Positions 46,074 to 56,637 of a stretch of 64,000 nt of DNA are shown one piece after another. Both the position numbers and the translations under genes were made by a program. The DNA is taken from NCBI GenBank assembly GCA_026122225.1, contig JANEZZ010000728.1, positions 3,038,001 to 3,102,000 of the forward strand. The letters run 5' to 3'. The notes below the pieces were generated by a model. The model saw only the letters and a list, made by a program, of their open reading frames with translations, had not been told where the DNA came from and made no database searches. Origin of the DNA: Heloderma charlesbogerti (Eukaryota; Chordata; Lepidosauria; Squamata; Helodermatidae). The first letter of the stretch is position 1, and every line of letters begins with the position of its first letter.

Positions 46074-47972
46074 GACTTCCAGTCAGAGCCAATGTCACCC
46101 TTGCAGCTTCCCGTGGGGTCTCCGTGGGATGCTATCTCAAACAGCTTTTTAAAAGGATGAAAAACCTTTCTCTCTCTCCCCTGGAATTAAAAGGGGAGGT
46201 GGGAGCAGCTCTGGATGAGGTTTTGGAAGAACAGCTCTCTTGGCGTAGTAGCAGGGGGGCTGTACTCCGGGGCTAGTCTGCCAGAGCTTTATCATCGCTC
46301 AAAGCTATTTGAACCTCCTATTTAATTAGGAGAAACTAGGGCTGACGTGCTCCATTGTAGTTTTTGGATTAAGAAACGCCAACAACATCTGAGGAATGGA
46401 TTAAGAAATATCAATACTATTTGAGGACCTGCAAGATTTCTTTGAAGAGAAGGATGACTACACTAAGGCGAAGAAAAGGATCTCTGCCCACCCACCCCAC
46501 ATGTCCCTTGGCAAAGGCTTCGAGAAATGGAGATACAGAGGAGTTACTTGCTTTGATAAAAACTTCCTTGCAATTTGTGGAACAGGCTAAGAGGCTGGAT
46601 ACCATCCAAAATTCCATCACTGCCCTGCAAGGGACTATGGATTTAATTAACATTTCTTGGCAAAAAATGGAGGCGAAGATTAACGAGTTGCAAGATCGGC
46701 TGGCAGGGAATGAAACTACGTCACAAGCTTATTTCAGCAATTCTGTCAGAATTTCTCAACTGGAGGCATTAGCGTGCAGGGAAAATGTATGTATTATTGG
46801 TATTAAATATTTACCTACTGATGTAAATTTGTCTACTTATGTAGATAAGTTCCTGCATGACATACTCCCTGTGCCATCTGATTATTCATTTGATATTGAA
46901 CAGGTATTCCGTGTGTCAAATGCCAAAGGGACTGGTTATACGATTATAGTCCAATTTGCAAGAATCTCCACAAAAAATTATATCCTGCATTTGGCAAGAG
47001 AGGCTGGAAGCCTTTTTTGGAAACAAGATAAAGTTATGCTATTTCTGGATTACATCAAAGAAATTGCTGATAAAAGAAATTGCCTGATTTACCAAGGCGA
47101 AAAATATGGCAAAACAAATGAAATTACAATATCACTTAAAATATCCTGCTACATTTTGCATTTTTTCTGAAGGTCAGATGAAGAAGTTTCTAAATCATGA
47201 AATGGTGGAGGCGTGGCTAAAGGGAAAATCGTGTGAGATTTCTGTTCCAGCACCATGAACTGGAATCTACAAACATGTATTGCTAGAGATGTTTTTTTTC
47301 CTCCCTTTCTTATTTTTCTCTCTCTTTTTCTCTTTTCTTTAAATCCTTCATGATATACTGTACAATGTATACACTCATTTATATATCTAGTACAAAATAT
47401 ATTAGTGATTGTTCTGAGGTTGATTTTAAGCTTTATTATTATATAACATTATAAAATGTATTAGTGATTTGTTATTATTATTATGTATCCTTTTAAATCT
47501 CCTTTTTAAATTATTATTACCATTATTACTGGTTAGTAAGGTCTTTGGCTGGTTAAATTGTTAAGCTTTGTTACTATATGTTAGCTGAAGGACAATATAT
47601 GGTTACTGGAAATGAATTGTAGGCCTGCTTCCTTGCTATAAGACTGATGATATGATATTGAAATGTTAGGTTGATTATTTATGCTGTACTGAATTGTAAT
47701 ATTGCCAATGTTATAGGTCTAATTTTTAAGCAGACTGGGATTTGAAATTTCTGTGTAATGGAGTTTAAATTTAATTTCTTTAAATAATCCTTTATATTAT
47801 TTTCATGTTTTTTTTTATTCCTTCTCCTCCTTGTTTTTTCTTTCTTTTCCATTATTGTTGTGTCCTCTTAAGAATACTGTATTGTTGGGAAATTGTAGTT
47901 ATTGATTAGGTTGTTGGTATTGTTTATTCCATTTATAAAGTTAAAAATGGAATAAAAAGTTTTTTTAAAAAA
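46074..47972 (+). mobile_element. L1-like element 1, ORF1 only, with 11-base target duplication
   Basis: Starts GACTTCCAGTCAGAGCC, with a 5' region of about 380 bases, one ORF1-type gene (46454-47170), a long AT-rich 3' UTR and an AATAAAAAG tail with A-rich end. ATCTCCCTATC occurs at 46063-46073 and at 47973-47983, a direct target duplication. No reverse transcriptase is present between the duplications, so a 1.9-kb ORF1-only unit was inserted as such, similar in plan to mammalian HAL1 elements. Confidence 0.85.
46454..47170 (+). CDS. L1 ORF1-like protein of element 1
   Basis: An open frame from ATG 46454 (an upstream ATG at 46421 is possible; 46454 aligns with the start in element 2). Residues about 1-30 are basic and Pro-rich. 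About 35-100 is a heptad coiled coil (AKRLDTIQNSITALQGTMDL). About 115-200 is an RRM-like part (ENVCIIGIKYLP; YTIIVQFARISTKNYIL), then KVMLFLDYIKEIADKR, which matches the C-terminal domain start of L1 ORF1p. A small indel near 47085 shifts the frame and produces an abnormal end. L1 ORF1p is a trimeric RNA chaperone that coats element RNA; this copy lacks most of that C-terminal domain. Confidence 0.75.
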   Translation: MTTLRRRKGSLPTHPTCPLAKASRNGDTEELLALIKTSLQFVEQAKRLDTIQNSITALQGTMDLINISWQKMEAKINELQDRLAGNETTSQAYFSNSVRISQLEALACRENVCIIGIKYLPTDVNLSTYVDKFLHDILPVPSDYSFDIEQVFRVSNAKGTGYTIIVQFARISTKNYILHLAREAGSLFWKQDKVMLFLDYIKEIADKRNCLIYQGEKYGKTNEITISLKISCYILHFF

Positions 47973-48230
47973 ATCTCCCTATCCATTTTGTCCACACCAT
48001 GCATAATTTGTACACCTCTATCATGTCTCCCATTATTTGCTTTTTCTCCAAGCTAAACAATCTCAGCTGTTATAATCTTCCCTCACAGACAATTAAAACA
48101 GCCCCTTGATTATTTTAGTTGCCCCTTTCTGCACTTTTTCCAATTCTACAATATCCTTATTTAGGTGAGGGGACCAGAATTGTACACGGTATTTTAAGTG
48201 TGGTCATGTAACACTTTTCTTCAGGGTCTC

Positions 48231-48660
48231 TAAAGGGACTCACAGCAACGGCCTTGTACAGGTACAATTAACAGATATCATTTTAATTTCTTAATTATTA
48301 AGAAATAATAATGCACTTCTAAGAATTTTACATGCATAACAATTCACTTATCACCAAAACAATACAACAGAGCACAGTCGTCCCAAAGTTCTGTCTTTCA
48401 GCTTGAGTCCACAACAAAAATATAAATAAAATGCCTCTCTGAAGCTTGATTTCTCTGCTGGCTGAAGAAGGACAGCAGAGAACAGTCTCTACTCAGTTCA
48501 CTCCAGCTCTGCAGCAGTCATCTCAAAATGGATTTGGATCTAGCAACACAGGAACAACTTTGTAAACAGCCGTATATAATATAAAAGAACATAAACAAAC
48601 ATGGAACTCATAGTGTTTGTAAAAAAAGAAAGAAAAGAAACGTAAAAAAAAATTCCAAAG
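48231..48660 (+). other. Stretch between L1-like elements 1 and 2
   Basis: AT-rich with A-rich end. No feature recognised apart from the A-rich run at 48620-48652, which overlaps the probable target site of element 2. Confidence 0.4.
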
Positions 48661-50680
48661 GACTTCTGGTAGAAGCCATGTCTTGCTGGCAAGCGTCCTG
48701 CGGAGGCTCCACAGGTTGCCTCAAACAGCTTTTAAAAGGTTGAAAAACCTTTCCATCTTACCCTGGAATTAAAAGGGGAAGCTGGAGTACCATCTGGATA
48801 AGATCTTGGAAGAACAACTCCTTTTGCGGAGCAGCAAAAGAGCTGGACTCTAAGGTCAGTTTTCCGGAGCGTCATCTACTCAAAGCTGTCTTGAAACTCC
48901 TATGTAATTAGGACACTTCAGGGCTGACGAGCTCCAAAAGTATTTATGAATTAAAAATACCAACAATATCTGAGGACCTGCAAAATCTGTTGAAGTGACT
49001 GTTTGTAATTATACGTGCTTGCTTTCTTTATGGAAGAGGAGGATGGCAGCCTCAAGGGGAAGGAAAAAAGCTGCAGGATCACCGCCAACTCCCCCAACCC
49101 CTCCTTTGGCAAAGGTTTCTAGAGATGCCGGAGATGTAGAGGAGTTGCTGGCTCTGATAAAAACTTTGTCTTCTCAATTAGCAGAACAGGCTAAGAGGCT
49201 GGATACAATCCAAGATTCTATTACTAACCTTCAAGGCACTGTGGATTTAATTAATAGCTCTTTGCAAAACATGGAATTGAAGGTTAATGCTCTCCAAGAC
49301 CAGGTGTATGTGCAAGAGACGGCTATGCATGCCTCTCATAATATCCTGTATGCGAGAATTTCCCAACTGGAGGCATATACTCATAGAGCGAATCTGCATA
49401 TCCTTGGTATCAAAGATCTGCCTGCTGATATAAGTCTGTCTAAATTCTTGGATAAATTTCTGCATGAGCTACTCACTCTGCCATCTGATTATTTACTCGA
49501 TATTGAGCATGCATACTGTGTTCCAGGTCCAGTTCATGGCATCAAAGGGACTGCCTATACTGTTATAGTTCAATTTGCAAGAGTTGCTACAAAAAATCAT
49601 ATTTTGTGCTTGGCAAGAGAAGTGGGAAAACTTTTTTGGGGGCCAACATGAGACAAAGTTATGTTATTTCTGGATTACACTAAAGAAATCACTGACAAAA
49701 GAAGGCAATTTACCAAGGTGAGAAATCAGGCAAGACAAATGAATCTGCAATATCATATCAAATATCCTGCCATATTTTGCATTCTTTTTGAAGGCCACAT
49801 GAAAAAGTTTCTAAATCATGAAATGGCAGAGGCTTGGCTAGCTGGCATTCCAAGTAGGGCACGGGAGACATCTTCCCCAACCTCATTAGCTGGGAACTTT
49901 TCAATTATTCTTGTACTTCGGAATTGTTTGGGTTATAAGGTCTGGGCAGTATACCAGTCCAGAAGACTGTTTACATATATCCCCTTTCTCTCTCTCTCTC
50001 TCTCTCTCTTTTTTCTTGCTTCCTCTTTTTTTACATTAGACATGATATACTGTATAATAAAATTCCTATTTGTGTGTGTATAGATATGTATACATTCATA
50101 TATAGATTTAGAAATGACACTATCTAAAATATAGATAGCATAAAATTTATTAGTGATTTGTTATTATTATCCTTTTTAATTTCCTTCCTTTTTATTATTA
50201 TTACTATCATTATTATGAGACTTTGATTAGTAATATTTTTGGCTGGTTAAATTGTTAAGCTTTACTATTATATGTTAACTGAAGGGCAATATATGGTTAT
50301 TGGAAATGAATTGTAGGCTTGCTCCCTTGCTATAAGACTGATGATATGATATCGAAATGTAAGGTTGATTATCTGTGCTGTACTGAATTGTAATATTGGC
50401 AATGTTATAGGTATAACTTTTAAGTAGAATGATATTTGAAGTTTGTGTGTAACGGAGTTTAAATTTATTCCTTTTAAGTAACTTTTTAATACTTTTTTCT
50501 TTTTCTTTCTTGCTTTCTTCTTCCTTTTCCTTCTCCTGTTTTTTTTTCCTTGTTCATTATTGCTGTGTCCTCCTAAGAATACTGTATTGTTGGAAACTGT
50601 AGATAATGACTAGGTTGTTAATACTGTTTATTTCATTTATAAAGATAAAAAACAGAATAAAAAGTATTTTAAAAAAAATC
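48661..50680 (+). mobile_element. L1-like element 2, ORF1 only
   Basis: Starts GACTTCTGGTAGAAGCC and shares the 5' leader (CTCAAACAGCTTTTAAAAGG; CCTGGAATTAAAAGGGGA), ORF1 and the 3' UTR (GATGATATGATATYGAAATG; AAGAATACTGTATTGTTGG) with element 1. It ends in AATAAAAAGTATTTT and an A run. Possible imperfect target duplication: AAAAAAATTCCAAAG before and AAAAAAATCAAAAG after. Again there is no ORF2. Confidence 0.82.
49043..50083 (+). pseudogene. L1 ORF1-like protein of element 2, one internal stop
   Basis: From ATG 49043 the frame is open to a TGA at 49649-49651 and then, in the same frame, to 50083. The stop fits CGA-to-TGA decay. Domain order: basic Pro-rich N-terminus (GSPPTPPTPPLAK), coiled coil (LAEQAKRLDTIQDSITNL; LINSSLQNMELKVNALQ), RRM-like domain (RANLHILGIKDLP; YTVIVQFARVATKNHIL) and C-terminal domain (VMLFLDYTKEITDKRRQF; LQYHIKYPAIFCILFEG). 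It is the fuller of the two ORF1 copies and shows that the family encodes a complete ORF1p. The real C-terminus is likely near 49850, with the rest being read-through of 3' sequence. Confidence 0.78.
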
Positions 50681-50902
50681 AAAAGGAAACCTCCCTACTC
50701 ACCGGTCTCAAAGGTTCAGGGTCTTACAGAGAGGAGAAAACAAGCTTCTTCCACAGTGCAGTTTTGGTAACTGCCTAAAATGGGGGCCACTCCCTATCTC
50801 ACTCTCTTACTGAGCATGTGCAGGAATATTCCCACTCAGAATCCTTAAAGAAAAGATATACCTTAAAGTAAAGATATTGGTTACACAAATGTACTCCCTT
50901 CA

Positions 50903-51196
50903 ATAATTTGGAAGATACTGACATTGCATCACTACTAACTGAGGATCTTGATCTTGTGGAACAATAGCAGAGTCTAGAACATAATCTTTGAATCTAGTGG
51001 GTTTGGTTCTAATTCTTTCTGTTCTATGAGTTTCTAAAGACACTTCTGTAGGTATCTCTGACATAGCTGAAGTTTCTTCACTTTCATTGGAGAGCTGTGA
51101 TAAATCCAATTCATTCTGCCTTTGGCTTTCTGGAGAAAGCGAATATCTATTTGGTTCAAACTCCCCTGCTAAGGGGTTTAGTTGTGAGTGAAACAT
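50903..51196 (-). pseudogene. Possible C-terminal retroelement polyprotein fragment
   Basis: A 98-codon minus-strand frame has an acidic Ser/Glu-rich part followed by RIRTKPTRFKDYVLDSA, which resembles the tail segment after integrase in some LTR-retrotransposon polyproteins. The block ATTCCCACTCAGAATYCTTAAAGAAAA occurs on both sides (about 50828 and 51199). The call is weak. Confidence 0.22.
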
Positions 51197-52169
51197 ATTC
51201 CCACTCAGAATTCTTAAAGAAAAATGTACCAGTGGGTTACAGTCGCACCATAGATTTGTATAAGGGTAGTATGATATTACCTAGAATAGATTACGTAGAG
51301 GTTTTGAGACACTCTCCGATAGTTTGGAATTTTTTAGAATATTTATTGTATGTATATCCTGATCTTAGACAGGGCTCCCAGTGGCCTCCCAACCAGTTTA
51401 CTGATCAGGCCTGCCTATGCGTGGCTTCTTCATTAAGGCTACAGGAAGCATGTTATTGTTCCCAGGTCATCCACTAAGCGAACCAGTCTGAAACACTGAT
51501 CCACACCATACGTAAGCATTTCAGTCAGAGCAGGACTGTGGCCAAAATTCACAACACACCTTTGTTAAGCAGCAAAAACAAACAGAGAGCAACAGTTGAC
51601 ATGGTCTACAAGGAAATGCCAGGAGAAGGAGGTGATCTTCCTTCCTCCTCCTCAACATTATATGCATAAAGAGAGATACACTGTAGAACAACAGTAAAGT
51701 TTTTTAAAATAATGTTACACAAGACAGACGCCAGCTGCAACTTTGGGTGTCATCCAAGGACAAAGGAAATGTCTGTGTAGGAGATAAACCTGACATCTGA
51801 AAAGCTTTTGAGTGGCCTAAGCACAATGGAGTTAGCTCCTTCTTCCTTTTTATCTGACGCATTAAGAGGAACGGGATTGCTGTTTTAGTTACACAACAAG
51901 GGTTCTGCCATTACAAGCCACAAAATTCAATTGCTTATACAAATGACACCTGTTGAGCGAATAACTTGAAACCTGGCAACCACGATATACCCAATGACAT
52001 CTACAATTGTGCAAAATCTCAAACCGATCCAATAGTACAGCAAGCTTAAAAGTGCCGAAAATTGACACATCCCCCTTTTAACTCCAATGTGCAACATGGC
52101 GTATCATATATTTTTTCCAGGTCTGGTGAAAACTACTGCTGTACTTTATTCAGACTTGTCAAGGAGGAG
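51197..52169 (+). other. Intergenic stretch with no clear feature
   Basis: A degenerate 77-codon-plus ORF (51210-51477) is not recognised. The remaining sequence is AT-rich with no structure seen. Confidence 0.35.
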
Positions 52170-53510
52170 GACATCCGGTTGGAGCCATGGCAACCAGCAG
52201 TGACTTGCAGAGCTCTGCAGGTTGCTTATCTCAAACAGTGGGGAAAAGGTTGAGAAACCTTTTTATCTTCCCCTGGAATTAAAAGGGGAAGCTTATAGTA
52301 CCATCCGGATGAAATCTTGGAAGGACAGCTGCTTCTGCGAAGAAACAGAGGGGCTGAAATCTAAGAACAGACACCGGAGTGTCAACTACTGCACACTGTT
52401 TGAAACTTCTAAGCAATTAGGAGACACAAGGACAAACAGCTCCAAACAATATCTCTAAATTTAAACTACCAGCAATTAAGGATGGCGGAAAATTCCGCCA
52501 TGGATTTCAGTGAGGCCGAATGCACTGGCATTCGGCCCCCCGAAACCCATGGTGGAATGGCCTTCCACCCCCCGCCACCCCATGGAATCCCCCCGGGACG
52601 AAGCTTATCTGGGGCGGATGCGGAAGCAGTGGCGGTGGCTCCAGCGGCGGCAGCTGGTCTCTTGGCCGGCTGCTGTGGCTGCAAATGGCAGCTGTCGTAG
52701 CGGCTGCCATTTGCATCCTTTCAGGCTGCTGTGATAGGCTACGTAAGTGTTTATGTAGCCTATCACGGCAAAGAGCAGGGGCGCAAATGGCGGCCACTAC
52801 GCCATTTGTGCCCCTGCTCTTTGTCATGATAGGCTATGTAAGTATTTACGTAGCCTATAACGGTAAAGGTAGCCATGAAAATGGCATAGTGGCCGCTGTT
52901 TGCGTAGCTGCCTTTACCGTAGGGATGTCAGAGAGTTTCGCCACGAATCTTGGGGAGGCTGAATGCCAGCGCATTCAGCCCCCCGAAATCGGAGGCGAAA
53001 CAGTCTGCCCCCCGCCCCCCCCAGGACGGGACTTACCTTGGGCGAATCTCCCTGGCGGCGGCAGTTCGGCAGCGGTTCGGCGGCGGTTCGGCAGCGGCTG
53101 CGGCGGCCGGTCTTCCGACCGGCTGCCGCCATTTCCAAGTTTAAAAAAACACACAAAAAAAGTGATAGGCTACGTAAAGATTTACGTAGCCTATCATGGC
53201 TAGATTTAAAAAAAATACCGTGATAGGCTACATAAATGTTTATGTAGCCTATCACGGCTGAGTTAAAAAACAACAACAACCGCGCATACGCGAATGGCGA
53301 CGCCCATGGGCGCCACCATTTGCATTCCTTATTTTGGCACGTGTAGTCTACGTAAACATTTACGTAGACTACGGCGAAAATAAGGGGAACGCAAATAGCG
53401 TAGCATAAGAATACTGTATTGTTGGAAACTGTAGATAAATGACTAGGTTGTTGGTACTGTTTATTTCATTTATAAAGATAAAAAATAGAATAAAAAGTAT
53501 TTTCAGAAAA
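52170..53510 (+). mobile_element. L1-like element 3 with its ORF1 region replaced by GC-rich hairpin modules
   Basis: The left part (52170-52478) matches the leaders of elements 1 and 2: GACATCCGGTTGGAGCCATG, CTCAAACAG, CCTGGAATTAAAAGGGGA. The right part (53406-53510) matches their last 105 bases: AAGAATACTGTATTGTTGG, ATTTATAAAGATAAAAAA, AATAAAAAGTATTTT. The whole ORF1 and most of the 3' UTR are absent; in their place are 930 bases of hairpin modules (52479-53405). Confidence 0.78.
52479..53405. mobile_element. GC-rich hairpin-module cluster 1
   Basis: Two modules (from about 52479 and 52919), each starting (T)AGGGATG and holding a GCCGAATGC...GCATTCGGC-type palindrome, a PPPP-coding C run, GGACTTACCTT (or a decayed form) and a GGC-rich block. 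Hairpins with the stem TGATAGGCTACGTAAA/TTTACGTAGCCTATCA lie at 52731-52766, 52827-52859, 53162-53197 and 53220-53255. A variant stem GTAGTCTACGTAAA lies at 53343-53372. A further nested palindrome AGAGCAGGGGCGCAAATGGC and inverse lies at about 52772-52822. Confidence 0.85.
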
Positions 53511-55585
53511 AAGAAAGAAATGTGCAGTTGTTGCTTTCTCCAGTCGAAGTAACTAAGTTGCCTTTCCAATTCATAAAACCGCTACAGCACTGTTTCTAGC
53601 CTTCACAATTGCGCAGTAGTAGCTTTCATGATTCACAATATGCAGCCTTATTTCAGAGCACAGTAGCAGGGGGAGCCCGGACAGGGATGGGAAACAAACC
53701 TCTTTCATTTGCTGAGCAGCACCTCTCGCCAAGGGGGAGAGGCAGCTTATTCGGCGGGGGGGACGACCCACTGAGCTTGCTTTTAGCGCTTCCTGTCCTC
53801 CCCCAGTCAGCCTCCAGTCAGTTAAGTATGATCCTGGTATGAGATTGAGCAACGTCACACACTCCCAGCAATCCCAGGCTATACAGAAAATGTTGTGAAT
53901 CCCTGGCTAGCCCATCTAGTGATGGATGGCCCCAAGAGTTTTTCTGCTCAGTGAAGCCTCAGTTTCCTTAGTCCTCATTAGAGAAGTGTTGAAAAGTACA
54001 ATTGTTGTTCCCTTGCTGTTAAGAGCCCCGCAGTTCAAAACTGCCCAGTAACTCTTAAGTTTACTTTTGCAAAGGGGAGGGGGTCATAGCCCATTCTGAT
54101 TCAATAACCAGAGATTTTGGCAAACACTTCTCCCCCTGTATGGTGTGTAGATATATGTGAACAGCTTTAGGAATGACAGCCAACGTCAAGCCCTCCTTTT
54201 CTCCTTGCAAAAGAGATTGTTTTGTTGTTTCTAATGTGTTTGTATACTCCCCCAAAATACAGCTAACCCTTGATTACCCAACAGGACTTCTATAGTTATG
54301 AACCCGGCCTTCTGGCCGTAGCAGTTTTTGCTTATGGACATTGTTATTGTTAAATCTTGCTTCCAAGGTTATACCTGCACCTTGTACTAGTAGATTTGTT
54401 TGTTAAGTTAATTTGTTGCCTCAAATCTGCCTTTTAAAGTTTCTAGCCATATGCTGAATGCTTGTAAATTAGAACCTTTTGAAAAGCTTCTATCATTGAC
54501 ATCGTGTTGCTGTTAGCTTTTCCCCTATTAGTTTCACCCAGTTGACATGTAGTTTTACAAGACCCTTCCTGAGCTACACCACTACTGGTGTTCTTGAGGT
54601 ATGCAGTCGTGGGGAAGTGTTTAAAATAGCTTAGATTTAGAATTTCAGCTAGACCTATTGAAAGCTCAGAAGCACTGGCAATGTCTTTGCAAGCTCCCTA
54701 GTTAGACCATCGCTTCCCTTCAGCAATCTTGGAGCAACCAAGCCAGGAAACTGTAAGGGCAGGGGACTAAATTTTTAGGGTGAGGAGGCGTTATGGGAGT
54801 GGGGATAACGTCAGGGCCCAGCTTCAGTACTGCAGTGGGCCTTGTAGGTTATAGCCAGGATGTGATTAGAAGTAGCCTGGAAGGGCTTGGGCCTATTCAG
54901 TTTCTGGAATGTCAGGGTCTGTGTGAGCTTATCTCTGTCGGTGTTCTCAGAGCAGAGCCAGGGGGAGTCACCCAACTCCCTGTCTGCCTGCTGGTCTGGC
55001 CTTGGCAGGCAGGGAGGCTGGAAGCTGTCCATGAGAACCTGACAGAGGTGGGGTGAGGTTTGCAGAAGGGTCACCCAGGTTGAAGCATCACTGCTGGAGG
55101 GCTGAGCAGTTATGCCCTGTTTAGACAGGGGCCTTGCTGAAAGGCGAAAGGCCCTTGTCTGCCAAGGGATCTGGAGGGGGTGTCCAACAGTCCATGCCTT
55201 CCCTTTTAAGCTGATGCACCTTCGCTAGGAATGTCTTGGCTGGATCTCCACTTACCGCCTTTTTTCGCTTCCAGTGAGGTTTCACCTCCCGCCTTTCACA
55301 CTACGCAGTAGCCGCCTTGAACTGGAACCAGAATTTCCCACTTCCATGCTCCTGCTTTCATTACCCTAATATCCCGGTATTTCCCCTTAATGTGGTCTGA
55401 TTTTCCGCATTCGCTGCCATATCCAGTCGTAGTCCCCTCCCCCACCTGTCCATATGCGACGGTGTTTGTATTTCCCTCTTGTCCAATCACAGCTCTCGAC
55501 AGCCCCATTTCTTCTTCCAGCTACCGATCGCATAGCTTCCTCAGCAGCCCCTGTTTCCTCAGCAACAAGCAAAGGGCTGGATGTG
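53511..55585 (+). other. Intergenic stretch with no recognised gene
   Basis: Short GC-rich pieces at 53640-53830 and 55240-55580 resemble MITE bodies but have no partner I can define. No exon-like sequence is supported. Confidence 0.4.
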
Positions 55586-55675
55586 CGCGCGCTTGTCTGA
55601 TCTTGAAGCTAAGCGGGGTTGGTCCCGGTCACTGCTTGGATGGGAGACCGCCTGGAAATCAGGCTTCCTGCACTG
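55586..55675 (+). ncRNA. 5S rRNA-like segment (degenerate, not a functional rRNA gene)
   Basis: Aligns by eye to 5S rRNA from about base 30 to the end of box C and beyond: TCTGATCTTGAAGCTAAGCG, GGTCCCGGTCACTGCTTGGA, TGGGAGACCGCCTGG. The 5' third is absent and there is no T-run terminator directly after, so it is a 5S-derived repeat. Internal polymerase III promoter boxes are well kept. Confidence 0.7.
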
Positions 55676-55907
55676 AGCAGGGGGTTGTTGTATCCCTTCA
55701 AATGAGATTAAGTTTTATCCCCTCCTATCCCTTGCCCTGGATGTTTTTAAAAAAATTAAGGCGTTATCCTCACAGAATCGGGGCTTCTCTGCGATGTTTT
55801 TTTTTTCTAATTGAGGCATGATCTTTGAAGCTTCGAAGCTTTGAAGTGGGAGATAGGAGGGGGTAAAACTTAGTCTAATTTGAACGGACACAACACCCCC
55901 CTGCTCA

Positions 55908-55996
55908 ATGCAGGAAGCCTGATTCCCAGGCCGTCGCCCATCCAACTACTGATGGGAGCCAACCCCGCTTAGCATCCAAGATCAGACAAGCGCATG
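55908..55996 (-). ncRNA. Second 5S rRNA-like segment, opposite strand
   Basis: Minus-strand counterpart of 55586-55675, with TCTGATCTTGGATGCTAAGC, GGTTGGCTCCCATCAGTAG and TTGGATGGGCGACGGCCTGG. It is more diverged in box C than the left arm. Confidence 0.65.
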
Positions 55997-56637
55997 CAGG
56001 AAAAGAGCTCAGCACTCAACTGTGAACCAAGCTTGCACATTCGATGAAGCACTGCAACGGGGAAAATGGGTGAGTGTGAATAATCACGTTTTAATGCGAG
56101 AGCGTTTAACCCGACGGGACACCGAATTAATTGCGATGGCGGGCGCAATGTAGATCGTTCCCTTGTCTTCATTGCCTGAAGCCTTCTCTGTTTGGATTTA
56201 TCATCGTCTGGGCTTTTGGAGGCACTCTGCACATGGACTGGAACTTTGGATTGTTAAGGACTTGCCATGAAAAGTACTGTGAGGCTTTTCGTAGACTTGA
56301 ACTCTCATTGCTGTGGATTGTGTGTCTGTGTTTGTAGTCAGCTCAGTGTACGGCAGGCTGGGTTTGATCTATGACTTTTGGACTTCCCCCTGCCAGAACT
56401 CATGCAGCGTGGAGTTGCCAATGCAAAAGCGGTGGCCTGAAACTCCTTGCATGTGTGGGTATGCCCTTCCCTTGATCTTGATGGGCCTTGACCATGTAGC
56501 CTACAGTTATCAACAAAAGAATTCAACGTTCGACTCTTTATGGGTGTGGGTTATTTAGGCCATTCAAGAAGTTATCCCCTGATTGCCTGATGGGTTCATT
56601 CCAGGAAGCATTCCCTTTCCATGTCCAGGATTGGAGC

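Larger units (their letters stand above)
45640..48230 (-). mobile_element. CR1 3' fragment, minus strand, split by an L1-like insertion
   Basis: Two halves, 45640-46073 and 47984-48230, join into one CR1-type sequence when 46074-47983 is removed. The first half contains the inverse of CR1 C-terminal coding remnants (the GATGGCTTCAAAAGGCAATTGG region), the second the upstream part (TGGTCCCCTCACC inverse). This dates the L1-like insertion after the CR1. Confidence 0.7.
55586..55996. mobile_element. Inverted pair of 5S rRNA-derived sequences (foldback element)
   Basis: Left arm 55586-55731 (plus) and right arm 55851-55996 (minus) are inverted copies. Each starts with a 5S rRNA-like stretch: TCTGATCTTGAAGCTAAGCG (box A region) and TTGGATGGGAGACCGCCTGG (box C) in the left arm; the right arm has AGCTAAGCGGGG-type and TGGATGGGCGACGGCCTGGG versions. 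The first 30-35 bases of 5S are missing. After the 5S part both arms continue with CAGGCTTCCTGCA-TGAGCAGG and TAAGTTTTA-CCCCTCCTAT, so the repeat is longer than the 5S piece. A 119-base spacer separates the arms. Confidence 0.82.

Noticed and set aside
52482..53203. Long Ala/Gly/Pro-rich ORFs in the hairpin modules as genes
   Set aside because: Open in several frames on both strands because the sequence is GC-rich and palindromic; better explained by the repeat structure.
55586..55700. Functional 5S rRNA gene
   Set aside because: The 5' third of 5S is absent and no terminator follows; it belongs to a longer repeat present in both arms.
55390..55821. 143-codon ORF
   Set aside because: Overlaps the 5S-derived arm; the peptide reflects the repeat and recurs on the opposite strand.
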